From Himantopus leucocephalus (taxonomy: Eukaryota > Chordata > Aves > Charadriiformes > Recurvirostridae): a stretch of DNA of 64,000 bases. Shown piece by piece: positions 14,155 through 28,130 of this stretch. Location of the stretch: positions 72,129,878-72,193,877 of the forward strand of contig RSEF01000002.1 in assembly GCA_003993805.1 (NCBI GenBank), read 5' to 3'. The notes beneath the pieces are model-generated. The model saw only the letters and a program-made list of their open reading frames with translations, was not told the DNA's origin and did no database searches. Every line of letters begins with the position of its first letter. Positions within the stretch are counted from its first letter, which is position 1. The position numbers and the translations under genes are program-made.

Positions 14155-17100
14155 AAAAACCGTTTGTGTTGGACCTGACCATCAATTAACTGAAGGAAAA
14201 GGTTCTGTGTCTCAGAATGTTACTTGCAGCTATTCTTTAGACTACACCTGGACTGGGATTCAGGCACTTCCCCAGCTGTAGGATGAACTCGGGTTCTGCT
14301 GCTTGCCAAGAATTCAACCGCCTCACTGGCTTGCACACAGTTACGGTGGGGATTCACATGCGGACACTGAAATAAACTGACTTCAGACTTGTTTAGCTTC
14401 TGCAACCGAACAATATCACAGCTACAGGTATTTACTAGGAAAAAATATTGTTGCTCCCCTCTTGAAGGCCCCGTTCCGCAGTCTGTGTGAATTCAGTCTG
14501 TAGCAGAAGTCATAGTAAAATCAACAGATGCTTCCCTGGAACAAGAAATGTAGTAATAAAAAGAAAGGGCCCTATGCTTAGTTATCCAGTTATTTCTGCT
14601 CTGTAGGAAACCTGGCATAATTTGAGCATCAGCTAATCACATACCTGGCCCACACTATAAGAGGTTACTTGTGCCCTGCACCACAAACATGGTAAGAATG
14701 CGCATACCTTCCTGTATCCAAACTGGGTTTATCCTAGCGGAAAATAAGTACATGAAAAAAGAGGCAGAGAAGAAATAGAAAAGAGTTGAAGCAAGGTGCT
14801 AACTGGGAAAACAGATATTTGCATAGTTTACACCCTTCTGGGGCCTCCTGGCTGCTTTCTTAACTTGTTACTTTTTTTCCCTGAATCGTTGCTATTTCAG
14901 CATGAAAGCTCAGCCTGTGCCCTATTAACAGCACTGAGCATTTTGGCTCTGCTGAAACTCCAAATTCTTCATCAGAGGAATTCTGTTCATTTGCAGAAAT
15001 GACAAAATGTCATTCCTGAGCAAGGTTACAAGTTTCAACAAATGTTGGCGGGAGTATTATCCTGTGTGAATGGCAAATACAAGAGCCTTGCACACCTCCA
15101 GTGCTTTGTTGTCATTCTGCTCCGTTGTGCTGTTTCTGAGAAATCTGTTAGCTGTCAATACCGAGCTCAGGTGCCTTGTTAGTCTCACCTGTGCAGTTAA
15201 AAGTGCTGTCTGTGGTCTTCTGCAAGAAGGCAGCACATCCATTGGGGTTTTTTTGCTACTTTGCCAGAAATTGAGACTTCAGCAAGTAACAGTCTCTCCC
15301 AAGAAATGTTGGGACAATTTCCCTGTGGATAGATTTATATACAATCAAGGGACCTAGTAAAAGTTTCTAGTTCTTTGTTTCATCCCCAGAATATCCTCTA
15401 TCCTGTCCTAAATTATACCAATTAACAACACCCTCTGCTGCTATGTTTCCAGGTAGTTTGACTCTTCCTCCAACACCTCCTTTCTCCCCCATCATATGTA
15501 AGTCTCACAACACAGAAATTTCTTCCACTTCCTTCGGGGATTCCGCCACTTCAGAAAGGTCCTAAGAAAACTGCTTGCTTAGCTGGTGTTGCAAAAAAAG
15601 CCTCGTGATACAAAAAAGAAGAGGCAGAGATGGGATGATTCTTCTCTGTCTCTGGTTTTAATGCAGGAAGTCATGGTCAGCTGACTCAGACATCACTTTG
15701 TATGATTGCCTTTTAGGTAACTTCTGCCTTACAGTAATTTTTTTTAAAAATAAAACTTTGTCCAACGCACCACAGCCTTCCACAGGATTTGGTAATCTGC
15801 GAAATATTTGTGACTGTCATGTATGACCTCAGTGAAACGCCTTGAGGAAAGCTACCCAAAGTTATTATGCTGGGGCTTGCACAGGTAAAGAGCCAGCTCT
15901 TCTCTCTGTGGGAGGTCTGAAATGTGTTGACTCAAAGGCTGTGATGCAACAGCCTTGAGGAGGAGCAGAAAGCATCCTGCTCACCTCCACCTCCCCACTC
16001 TCACCCGGATCAAGTTCCACTCCGAGAGCTGGATCCAGAAAGGAACATAGGTACCCTTGGAGCAACGGGGGAAAAAACCTTATTAGCTGGGACAGCCTGA
16101 ATTTGAGTGGGAGCCTTTTGGCATACAGCCATCATAACAACTGTCTGGTTTTCTGGCTTTCTCTGTGGTGCTTCCAAAATAGCACAGACTACGTGTGTGT
16201 ACAGGGCTGACTGCCTATCATTGCAATTGGTGGCTTATTCTGAACAGGATGTGGTAGCTAATCTGCTGCAGTAAGGTCTGCTTCACGAAGTAGTGTGAAG
16301 CACTTCTTCCAGTTGGACTTACCAGGGGAAACTTGGTATATATGGGTAAAACCCGATTGCGCAAGTTGATATTTGGCTTAAACCCCAACACAACCGGAGG
16401 GCATCCATGCATACCACCGCAGTTCTGTTGCCTTCCCACACAGACTATCCTCAAGGCAAGTAATGAGATATCAGCAACAGCAAGAAGTGGTCAGAATCTA
16501 TTCTGGGTTATATTTTTACCTGGAAGATGGCTATAAAATAAGAACATAAACTTGTCTCATGCAGTTAGCTTCTACCTTCAATCAAGTCAGTTTATGGTTA
16601 AATAGAAGGTTAAATCATCTTCCAAGACTGTTTTTTGTAACCTACTTTATATTTTTGGCTGTTACAAATTCTGGAGTGGCAAGGAGCTGTAGAGCTTGAT
16701 TATGCTTATATGAGAAAAAAAGTACTTTCTTTTGTTTGTCCTAAAACTTCTGCTTGGTAAGTTGATGTAATATCTGATAGCATGTCAGAGACAAGATCAT
16801 CAAGGAGTCTTTTTTGGTGATTTAAACATCACAGACGGCTTTTCCAGGTTCTACCCACAGATCTGCAATGTAGTTCCCAATGCTTTTTGCAATCCATAGA
16901 GTGCATGGTGGATGGTAGATGTCAATTTGTTAGTGTGCACACATGCAACGGTGTGTACTACACTGACTCACAGATGAAAGAACAACCGAAGCCCATTGTT
17001 TAATAAGCATGGTGTAAGACAGAGGTGAACACAGCCCGGCCATCTGTCCAGTATCATTCCTTGCGTGAATCCCGGCTCCAAGCTGTTGTGTCATTGGGCT

Positions 17101-20100
17101 TTGGAGCTTGGTTGTGATGGGGTGACTTTTATTTCCTGGGAATGGCAGACAACAGGGTAGAGTTCATACCTGGGAGATTCTGGAAAGGAAAGTAAAGGCA
17201 AGCTTGCTGAGGTGAGTGCTCTGCCCCGAAAAAGTGTAATTCCTTGTCCTTAGACATCACTACCTCCAAACACACTGGTAGATAGCTTGTCAAATGCAAG
17301 ATAGGTACCTAGCTCATCATAGCTGGTATGAGTATTGTCAGCTGCTGAGAAATCACCATTAATTGTTATGCACTAACAATTTAGTAGAGAGAAGGTAGAG
17401 AGTGAAATGAAAGACTGAGGAGACCCTGGTGTACAGGCACAGAGACAATGTTGTCATTAAAACCAGCGTGGTAGCGCTTATGACATAGGTGATGTCTGTC
17501 TTCACTTTGCTAACTGCCAGTGTCTCGTGCACCAGGGCTATGAAAAGAAGAGTGACAGCTAGTTTGTATGTTCCTATCTTGCCAGATATCATTCTGAGTG
17601 CCTAGATGTGTATCTATTTATTTGTATGGCTCATCTCCCCAGTGAGAGGGAGGGAGTGCCCATTTTCATTACATGCTGTTTCCAGGGCCCATGAAGACCA
17701 GGCATGCGCTCAGTAGTCCTCTCACTGGTATTATCAGGAACTCCTGCAACAGAGCTCATCACAGAGTTTTGTGCTGGAGGATAGAGAGCACTGCTTTGAG
17801 ACTCTGTGCTCTCAGGCTAAGCTGCTCCTCTGTACAAATGAGGAGTGGTGCCGACAGGGCTGGTTTCCCAGCTGCTGAAATGCAGAGCTTTGCCAGTTTG
17901 CATAGGAAGAACAGACCAGCCAGGTCCCTGTCATCACAAACAAGCCAAGCAGTAAATGTTTAATCTCAACAGGGCCCTAGAGCATCACCTCCACATGCCA
18001 CTGAGTGTTAGAGGCTTCAAAATAGTTTCCTAATATCCTCTGACAAATTAAGACCTATGGTAAAGACTGAGAGCCAGTAGAAATCGTGTAGTATGTAAAG
18101 GGAGAAGGGACATGGGAAGCCCATGTCCAGAAGCAATGATGCAGTAGGATGATTGTTACTTAAAAGTCTGAAATAGCCCTAGGAAGCAGGTTGTATCTCA
18201 CACGCTACAGAAGAAAGCAATATCCCTCTCCCTGCGGGGTCTTTCTTGGTCCCAAATCAAGTGATTGGCTTAACCTGGACATCCTGAACAAGACACTCTA
18301 CAAGATTTGATGCTACTAGGATCTGCAATACACGCTGCCATAGCAGTATTATACCTAAGACCTCAGCACTTCCATGTCTTTTCCCAGTACTTATTTTCAG
18401 CCCTTCTCCAGCACGCTACTGACAGTGATTATGATCTGAGAGCAGTGGTGACACAGCACGTCTGGAAGGGCTCAGACTGCATGAGCAACAGGTGAGTGAA
18501 GAATTCAACCCTTGTAAAGTCACTTCTGTTGGCATTGCATAGTCCTAGGGAGGTCATCCAGAGTTAATCTGAACAACGTGCTACGTCTCTGTTTCCAGTG
18601 CTGGAGAAACAAATCCGTGCAGTATTCAGTGTGCAGTAGAGGTCCAGTGCATTCGCAGATGGACATCCCTCTTTGAAACCTCAGCTATTCACCAGGTCTT
18701 TATAGTTTTCCTCACAGTCTTAGTGGTGGCTTACAAATCAGGCCCAGCAAAAGCAAATAAACCACACAGATGCATGACTTAGCTGCATGGCAGTGTTACA
18801 CATCCCCTGTCTGTCCCCCTCACTTCCCGATTGCAATTGCCAACGTACACCTCAGCACTTGGAGGATGGGGCAAGGGACTGGCCCACGGATCCTGCATTT
18901 AGTGGTCATGGCTACATTGTCTGCAGTGGGTGATCAATACACAGTGACTATTGAGGCCGAAAAGAGGAAAACTCAAAGGTGCCCTATGAAGTTGTCCTCA
19001 CCACAGATGCTGACTAGTAGCCCAGGATGGTTTTACTCTGTTACTTCCAGGCTACCAAAAGGATTATTCTGGAAACTAAGTCTTGCCATGTGCTTATCCA
19101 AAGAGGACCTTGCAGCAAGACACTGGTATCTGCAACAGCCTCCTCTCCACAGTCTTTCCACATTGTGAGCAGTACCTTCCCTGACTTCAGGTGTACCTAC
19201 CACTGCAATCCATGTCTTTAGACCCAGGAAAAACTAGCACTGAGTCAAGAGAAATCAGAACTCTAACTCTGCCTCATCTATTTTCAACACTTTCCCTTTT
19301 TCTGTATTAGATGAGACTGAAATGAACACAGACAAAAAATCTGCTGACCTCTGGGAGGAGTTTGACTGCAGTGTTGGATCTTCATCTCCTACTGAGGTTG
19401 CTTCACTGAGCCCAGTGTTTTCATGAAGCTGAAGTCAAGGCAGTTCTGCTAGCTCACACCCACTGTATATCAGATTTACACAATGACAGCTTACAAGCTG
19501 GCAGGTGGCTAACTTCATTGTAGCTGCAATTAAATCTGGAGTTTATTAGTATCCCAAATGATTTTATAGATTTACTTACGCAATTTCACTCACCTTTTAA
19601 TATAGGTTTTCTTTGCTATACATGCATATATCCATTTGAGAACATCTTTATTTCTTAATGCAGATTCAAAGTCTAGATTTTAATTTGAGGTAAGCCTTAA
19701 TGAATTTCTCAGTTGGAGCAAAAAAATAGCAAAACAGCATATTTTCTCACATAATGTCTGTGGGGTTTTTTCCAGTCACAGGATTTGCCTTCTAACCCTA
19801 GAGTACAATCACTGTGTGGTAGTCTACTGCTTGTTACTGGTGAGGCTGTTGGCCACCGAGTCTGTCCAGTATGCATAACCATCATGCAAAGCTGTGCATC
19901 ACATGGCGAATACAAGTTAATCACAAGTGCAGTCCTCAGAAAGACACTTGGTTCCTGTGGGTGTGGACTCTATAGATCAAATTTCTCACTTCAGACAGTG
20001 ATCAAATGAACAAGATTAAATCACCTCAGCCTGGTGTCTTCTGCAGTTGTTTGGCTCTGGGAAAGTTGACCTTTTCTTCATGACAAACCATTTCTAGTGC

Positions 20101-22400
20101 ACACGCCAGGAAATAGCCCAGTGGGAGACACCTCACTGTACTTTTTGTGGAGACTTAGCTCCAGACTTAGGTCTGGACATTTCAATGGAGGAGACTGTGT
20201 ATATGGGCAAAATGGACCACTATGTCATCTGCATGCTGTTGCTTATGACAGAGAAGAATCGTGGGTGCAGTATACCTATACAGAGTATAAATGTTAGAGA
20301 AACAATTCAGAGGCTGTTCTAACTTTCCTCAAAGGCATGCATTGCTACAGCTGCTGCAGGGCATGGGGCTCACTGTGGCGAAATAAGACTATTCTCGCTC
20401 CGTCCTGAACTGAGAGAAAGACAGAGCAATCCACACTCGCGGGAGTGAAAACAAAACAGAGGGAAAATATGGCAGAACCAAAATTCCCCGTTCATTTACT
20501 TTGTGTGGAACCACTGTGTCCTCATTAACAGTTGACATTATTTTGCACAGCAGCAAGTACAATAAAATGGACCAAGGAGAGGAAGAAGCCAAGTACCATG
20601 AAATGATATTTCTGTGAGTCAGCTGCAGATTTGATTCCATCATGCTAAATATTAAAGCTGCTAATGTCTCCGCATGCTGGTGTTGGCAAACACTGTTGGT
20701 TCTTTCAAAACAGCGTCTAGCAATTGGTGGTACTTGCAGCAAAGCACTGCCCAAAGACTCTTCTTGAGACATGGTTCAGTACCTCTCCATGTGTGCTCTG
20801 TATCTTGGCTGCAGAACAGCAGCTGGGGACCTGCACACTGCACAGCAGGAGGCATTTCTCCATCAGATCAATTTCAGCTTATAAGGACCCTCTCCCGTGT
20901 TGGCTAAAACATTCCTACAAGGCACCCTTCATCTTCAGGGGCAATTTTGTGTTGGAACAAGCACAGAATGGCAATGGTCTTCCCAGGACTCCTGTGCCAT
21001 CTGCCGTATTTCTCTGTTCCTTCTCTTTCTCAGCCAGCCAGGACCGATGAGTAAGTTAACCTAGGGAATGGTATGTACTGTATGCCTAACCACAGTCCTC
21101 TGCTGCGTCAACACCTTTGACTGATATAATATCTATGAGGAAGAGAGACGCAGTCATAGAGTAGATACATGTCTTTGTAAGGATACTCAAAAAGAATAGA
21201 AATTTTACAGTTTTATCTACAAAATGCCTGAGCTGGGAGAAAGTCACAAGTAGTACTTTTCTTTTTTGGGTATAAAGAGAGAGAACAACTATTCCCTTTT
21301 GTGCTGCATTCACAGTCCGTCTAGATTATCCTGTAGTCTTCAGCCTTGGCTACAGCACTCCCAGACCACAGTGAAGGGCCAGCAAAGGGCTCGAAGACAG
21401 AAAGCAGGACATCAACTCCCACAGCTGGTGTTAAACCCATGCCTCATTCAGCTCCTACTGAGTCCTCTCTGCCTGCCCTTTTGAGGATTCTGGGGTCCAT
21501 GACTACTCCACTACTGTTGGAGGGTAAATATTTATCCCCAGCCAACCATGTTGGCTCCTCTCCAGATGTCTTAAAAAGCAAGCCAGTTTTAACCATGCAA
21601 TATTGCTGTCGAATACGTATCTTTATTCCAGCTGAACACAGAAGGAAACCAAGGCACAGTGCAGTGGAAACCCTCGTATGACTTATCTTTTAGTGAAAGG
21701 CTGTTTGCCATGTGCCTGCTCAAGCATGCCTTAATTTGTTCCATGTTTGACCTGGATCTGCATAAAAATTCTTACAATGGTGGATTTTCAAAGTATGCCG
21801 GAACCTAGAGGCCAGAGGGAAAAGCTGACCAGTGGCAAGGCCTCAATGGGAGATGGAAATCTTTTAAAGGATGTTTTTGTCTTTGAAGTGATCTTTGTAG
21901 TGAAAAGGATCCTTTTTTTTTTTTGTTCAGACTATTTAGAGATCTTTCACAACACTGAGCATTTTTGAAAATGTGTCTCATACTACTTCACAGAAGTGAC
22001 ATTCCCACCCTAGCTGTAAAACAACAGGGAGGATCCTCTGACCACTGGATCCTCTGGGATGTCTCGCCACAGTGCACAGTCTGAGACTAGGTGTCCCTTT
22101 GCTCCTTATCCATATGGGCACCAGGTTATGTTAAATGACAAGTATGATCTTTTTTTACCTTAGTTGACTGCTCTCTCACATTTTGGAGTGACCTCCATTT
22201 AAAAAAAAAAACACAAAACCTGGCACATGATCAATGGTAAATAATCCAGAACAAATCTGCACAATTACTTTAGAACCATTACTTTTAATACAAAAATAGG
22301 ACTAAAGAGAGTCTAAAGGTCTGATCGTATACTTTCACAGTGACTGTCTGTAACATATTTTGTACTACAAGTTCTTTCAAATGCCTTTTCCAGTGTACTT
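14155..22400. other. Non-coding single-copy DNA
   Basis: No gene is supported. The longest frame (18770-19168, plus) has 132 codons of unrecognisable sequence. A 12-T run at 21913-21924 and an 11-A run at 22201-22211 are the only notable simple sequences. I saw no interspersed repeat here that I can classify. Confidence 0.65.
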
Positions 22401-25400
22401 TATCCTGACCTGTCATTTTTGATAATTTACTGGTTCATCCCAAGATCTTTCTTTCATCTTTTAATATATATGTGAATTTCCTGGATAAAGGCAAACCACT
22501 ATTAGATCATCGTCTATCTCCACACCACGAAAGTAAATTCCTTGCCAACCCTAAGCCAGCATTAGTTGTCCACAAGCCATTAATCCAAAAAGCTTAGAAA
22601 AGGTCGATTTTTTAAGCTAATAGTATAAAACCCACATAATATAACATTCGGATAGAAAGTTTAGGAAGTCTCTTTTGCAACTTAATTTAAATCCCCTGTA
22701 GACCAAAACGTCTGGATAAAGCCCACAAAAGATTAAAGACACTGGAGGACCTGATTTTCTAACCCATTGCATTTTCTATCCCCGTGCAAATCCACACAAA
22801 TCTTTACCTCTTTGAAGTCGCTAGCAAATCTCTTGGTCTTTTCAATAGGACTTACAACTTCACTTCTGGTAATTACATCAGCCTGCCACTGTGGAACATC
22901 ACTCCTGGGAAATGTTAATAATATAAAGCTGGCCACTGCCAGATCCTCTTTGTACCAAAGCCATTTAATTTAAGTTGCTTTTTCTTTTCCTCGTTGAAGA
23001 CGCAAGGATGTTAAAGGCTTCACGGATGCACAAATCATCTCAGAAAGGGACAGGCTGATCCTTTTAATAAGAGTTTGAACCCTGACAATACGCTTCAGAG
23101 AGCTGATCGCGGCTAGGCAGTCAGCTCTCAGCGGACCTTCCTTCTCCAAGGCATGGCTTTCCTCCACCTGATGCTCTCTCTCTCTGCACGTGCCTGTCAT
23201 AAGATTGTTCTGCAAATTGCTGTTATCAGCTACATATCTCGCCCCGCTTCCCCCTAGGACCCATATTTGTGCCCGATGGGTCCACGGGGGCTCATCAAAC
23301 CTGCCAGTCTGTGCCCTTCCCCTGCCTGGCTCAGACGTCGTCTACATCTGCCACACTCCCAGGGATGCTTTGGCTCTTCCTGTGCACCCTGATGGCTCAG
23401 CAATAAATGGAATAGAAATATGTCTGGGTAAGAAAGTAGGTCACCTTTTATCAGCAGCCTGGGCACCCTGATAAATCTTTCCTTTGTGAACCTCTCCAAG
23501 TCAATATGTTGCAGCGGCAGGTTATGCTGGCTGAGGAGCTAATGTCTGTCCAGGGGTACCTCCCACGGCTCACTACTCTGTGTCCACATAATGAAACGCC
23601 ATCTTCTCATGGCAGCCTGAAGGGCAAGGAAAGGGAAACAGAAGATGAAAAATGAGCTGCAAGGAAGGGAAACGCACCGTTGAGTCCCCTTGTTTTGCTG
23701 ATTAAGCTTCCAGACAAAATATTCCATTAATGAAAGCATTGTGCCTTGGGTTTTGTTTGTTTGTTTTGTCGTATTTCTCCATTAATTTAGATACAGGCAC
23801 AAATGCACAAAGGAAAATCAAGCAAAATTAAACAAAATGTTTGACTAAAATTCTGGTGTTTCTGGTGGATCTTGAGAAAGTTCAATTGCAAACACTGAAC
23901 TCTGCGACATCTGTATCACCAAACTGTTGTCCGAGGTGGAATTCACTGTAATCCCACGGCTGAAAATTGCCCAGGGGCCCTCTTCTTCAGTAACAATGTG
24001 CCTTCCTATTTTAAATGGCACGTTTTTATGGCCTGGCAGGTTGCTAAAGCAAAAAGCTTCTGGTGTGCTGCAGGCTGCTGTTCCTATCGCTGTTGCCATT
24101 TCTTTTCTCTGCGGGGTGGGGGGGGGGAACTGTTGACAGAGCAGATGATAAGTCAAAGCCCAGATGATGATCTGGGTGTTGACAGATAAGATCAACGGGT
24201 TTGTTGTCTCAACCCAGGCGCTGTTTATCCAGTACAATGGGGGGCTAATTTCACTGGCACTGACTCTATGCTAATGCCCTGCCATAAAGGAGTTATTACA
24301 ATTCCACCTGAAAGCCAGTGCTGCTCCTCCGTTTTCCCCTCTCGCTCCCACCGTTCCTCCCCCTCCCCACCAGGTAAACGTCAGCAGAAATGCCAGATGC
24401 AGAGATTGCAGGGTCCATGGTTTGTTTTGACCTATGTGGATTTGCTCGGAGTATTAAAATGATGCCAGTCTGCCGTTGTATGGGCTGCAGGTACTCCTCA
24501 CTGAACAAGAACCTCTGTTTGCGAGATTTAAGGCATATCGCTCCCTAGGCATCAAGAAAAGCACATAGTGATAAACTAGTATAATTTGAGGCTGGAATTA
24601 CTCTCAATTACATATTAAATCCTGTGTTATTCCAGCGCCTTTGATGACTTTACAGCGGATGTAGGCTTGTGCTGCTGAAGGTAAAATCTGGCCTGTTTTC
24701 TTCTCTGTAATCACAAACACAATCTTTTGGGAACAGCAAATCATTTGCATGTCTGCGTGACAAAGAATTATTACACAGAAGAGATAATTAAAAGCATCAC
24801 TTCATAGCTCTCATTTGAGTCACTTAATTAGTTTTGTTCCCAGGTGATAAATGAGGGCTTTGCCAGGAAGGAAACAGTGTTTTCTTACTCGTCACCAGAA
24901 AACATTTGCTGAATTATGTCAAATCTTTTACTACTATCTTCTTTGACAAGTGCTTGTAACTTCTTTAGTTCTCCAAAAGATATCTCCCTGAAATCATCAG
25001 CGTGAGATAAGGTCTGTTCCTCAAGTGCCTCCCTCACACCTCTCCATTCATCACATCACCCTGAGATTTATGTCCTTGGCCATAATCCCAGAAAGATGCT
25101 CGCTTCTTAATCTCAGAATCAGAAATATGTCTGAAGCAACATTCAGTCCCATCAGCGGTGACATCGATTAGGAATTAGCTGCCGGGAAGTGATGAATATG
25201 TAGAGGTGCTTTTTGTAACAATTGCAAATCATAATTAGAGCTGAATGGAAAATGTAAGTAGCTTGCCGAGAAGATGAATTTGCATTTTCTTAATGAATTC
25301 CCTCTGATGGTATCTATGCTTCTTTCTAATGTTTGTGTTGCACAAACGCCTGAGTGACAAGGATTTTTTTTCCCCACACAAGCCTAGGCTTGGTGAACCA

Positions 25401-26587
25401 GGCTCAGCGTTGCTCCTAATGCCCAGAGAGGCTGAAGGGGAGGCGGGAGAAGAATCTGCCCCTCAGTGATCAACCCCGCTGGAAGGGACTAGGCTTCCAG
25501 CCACCATGGTGGCAAGTGCCAGCTCCAGAAAAGGTACAGCAACGTGTTACGTATAATCTAGCAGTCTTTAAGGCTCCTCTAGAGTACAGGGGACAATCAT
25601 CTGGGCGATTGCCCTGACAGGCGAGATGCAGCTCTCCTGCATTAGGTCCTGTGTCCATTCTTGTGAACTTCACGCTGAGCAGAGCAGCCTAATTTTACAG
25701 TCATATGGGAATTATGTCCTTTAACTGTTTCAGATTCCGTGAGGCATAATTGTTTTAAACTCCTAGGATATGAGGTAGTAAACACTTGTTACTGCACAAT
25801 TATCATTAATGTTTGCTGGTTTATTTATAGTATCATTTCGTTGTAATTTCTGGTAAACGATTTTCCTTCCTTTTATGAAAAAAAGTAGAGGTTGAGCCTG
25901 CCTATGCTAAAAACCCTAATGGTCAGCTGTGTTGGTTTTTTGTTAATAAACATTGCTAACTGGAAAACTAAACTTCTTTTATTTATCAGACTGAGTCAGA
26001 ACTTTAAAGCAGAAACTAGCTTTGAAGTGGGGCCCAAAGTAAGAAGAAAACCACAACAAAACCTTTAATGTTTTATCTGCAGGTTTGCTGACCAAATCCA
26101 TCTGCTTTATTTGACAACTGATAAAGACTGGCAGGTGCTCTAATGAGCCGGCTTTGGCTGCACTTGCAGATCATCCTTTTGAAACCTACAGCAATGCCGT
26201 TCTCCAAATAGCTGAAAGACATGATTGACCTCAATGTCAAATGTCTCAGTGGATGTGTGCATGACCATTCTTGCGGGTATGTGTAAAACATCCCCCCTTG
26301 CTGCAGCTCCCTGACCCCTGCTCCTGTTCGCCCTACACACACGCACGCCCTGCCTCTGTATTTTGGTTTTTCCCTCTTCCATTTTGGGTTCAGTCTTTCC
26401 CGCAACAGGAATTCATCTGTAACAGTCCATGTCTGAATGAAAACTTGCAAAATGGCCCATGTCACCCCTGGGCCTGTGCTACAAGGGGAGAAAGGAACTG
26501 GCCAGTTCCTGGGGCTCTGGGTGCTGTTTTATTTAGGCAACAGAGCTTTATCATTAAAAAGAGAAGATTTATGGGAAGAAGTAGCAT
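22401..26587. other. Repeat-free non-coding DNA, possible conserved element cluster
   Basis: No gene is supported and I saw no transposon remnant over more than 4 kb. The stretch is dense in words typical of developmental enhancers: an octamer ATTTGCAT at 24743-24750, TAATTA at 24785-24790 and 24825-24830, and AGATAAGATC in the 24.2 kb area. A G10 run lies at 24118-24127. Whether it is conserved cannot be seen from one genome. Confidence 0.5.
24540..24860. promoter_or_regulatory. Candidate enhancer (octamer plus homeodomain words)
   Basis: This AT-rich block holds ATTTGCAT (POU octamer, 24743-24750) and two TAATTA homeodomain cores (24785-24790, 24825-24830) within 90 bases, with no repeat sequence nearby. 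POU and homeodomain factors bind such words, but they occur by chance in AT-rich DNA, so the call rests on density and setting only. Confidence 0.25.
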
Positions 26588-26690
26588 AAAATCACAGCTC
26601 TCCAAGAATAACTGAGGTTGGAAGGGACCTCTGAAGGTCATCTGGTCTACCTCATACCCAAAGCAGGCCCAGTTTCAAAGTCAGCAACTT
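26588..26690 (-). mobile_element. CR1 LINE 3'-end fragment, reversed
   Basis: The plus strand reads AATCACAG, then ACTGAGGTTGGAAGGGACCT and a GGTCATCTGGTC block. This is the reverse complement of the conserved 3' untranslated tail of avian CR1 elements. The insertion therefore lies on the minus strand with its 3' end near 26588. About 10 bases appear inserted between the tail repeat and the conserved block. Only about 100 bases remain, so it is a severely 5'-truncated copy with no coding sequence. The boundary at 26690 is approximate. Confidence 0.8.
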
Positions 26691-28030
26691 CAGTATCAAT
26701 ATCTTCTGAGACCAACTCATGCACGTTCATCTCTCTGCTTTGCAGCTACCAGCTGGGAATAGTTTTTCTCTCCCATAGTCTAAGTGGACAGCATAATCAG
26801 GTTAAAATTAGAGCAATTGTTACCAACTTGTATGTAGCTTTTCAGCTTCTTCTATTTTTGACTTGAAGAAGGACTTCTGTACTTTGCTTTTTCAGCTATA
26901 TCAGCTAGTCTGATAAAAATATTACCTCCTCCTGCAAATCCTGCTTGTATTCTTAGACTGCCCCAGCGAGAACTTTATCTTCAGTGACAGTTTTGACTCA
27001 GCAGTGACCACAGAATTTTTGTCCCTGAGATTACATGCATTTTATCTCCAACAAGCTGCTGAAGCTGTTATTGGAATACGCGGACTAATCCAAGATTCAA
27101 TAACACTATCTGAAGGCTTAGGTGGTACAGAAATTAAAAGAAAAAGCCAGTACAAAACCAGTGATTCTTTGTCTTGAATGTATTTGAAATTAATTTGTCC
27201 CAGTTATCCAGCCCCTTTTTTGATGGGGTAATAAATTTTTACAACTTTTTTGCTGCTGTTGACAACATGTTTGGTTTGCCATTCCAGGTGAGACGGGGAA
27301 AATACTAGGACAGCAGGCTGAAAGAAACAGTGTTGGACAGAGGTGTCCGTGGTAAGATGTGCTTTGCCTAAAGTTCATTTATCTTAATTATGATAAATGA
27401 TTAAATGACATTATTTCATTCTAATGCCTATACTTACAGTTTCCCTTTAAAAGTAAAAGCTAAACAGCTGACACGGAAACAATGCAATTATCTTTAAATT
27501 AGTCTTCACAACCAAAAATAAAATAGGAAAACCTTGTCAGTTGTTCATTTTTGCTGAGAACGTTATGGGAAGCCCAAAGTAAACATTTTGCTATGTAGTC
27601 CTACTGTTCCTGACATGACTAGGCACACACACCAAATTTTTCACTAGAGTATAATCTTGCTGTGTTGAATCAAGTCAGAAACTTAAAAAAGCTCCAACTG
27701 TATCACCCTGAGCAATCCTTGACCCTCGCAATTACATTTTCAAATGCTTGGGGAAAGAAAAAAAAAATTAGGATGAGCTGTTCAGTCTGCCCTGAAAGGA
27801 ATGCAGATTCCGCCAGTGTCCATTTGCATCACTTAGTGGAAATGACCCCAAAAAATGTTCTCTGAATTAATTGCTAGAGCTTCACTTATTGGATTAACCA
27901 CACTTCTTCCGGGTTCCATGTTATTATTGGTTATGATTTAGACCAGTGGATCCCTTCATCATGGGCACGGTCCATCCTCCGAGGAGTTAACAGTCTGACA
28001 ACTAGACAAATAAAGGACAGGAGAAAAGAC
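26691..28030. other. Non-coding DNA
   Basis: Nothing recognisable as a gene or repeat. The sequence is AT-rich, with frames under 70 codons. Confidence 0.65.
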
Positions 28031-28130
28031 CTGTTACCAGCATTTACAAATGGAGACCTGAGGCACAGAGGGAGATTACTGACTGAAGGGGCAGCTTCTG
28101 ACGGATTGAAAAACACACAGAATTAAACAG
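28031..28130 (-). mobile_element. Old MIR/L2-like fragment, reversed
   Basis: The run CATTTACAAATGGAGACC followed by TGAGGCACAGAGGGAGATTA resembles the antisense form of the shared MIR/L2 segment (cattttacagatggaaactgaggcacagag). The sense element is therefore on the minus strand. It is strongly diverged and its limits are guesses. A SINE or a LINE2 origin cannot be told apart by eye. Confidence 0.5.

Noticed and set aside
17359..17592. Hydrophobic 77-codon minus-strand frame, membrane-protein-like
   Set aside because: No homologous family recognised and no gene context; hydrophobic frames arise readily from T-rich strands.
25500..25513. 14-bp palindrome GCCACCATGGTGGC that also looks like a strong start codon context
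   Set aside because: The frame stops after 16 codons and nothing else supports a start; a palindrome this short is expected by chance.
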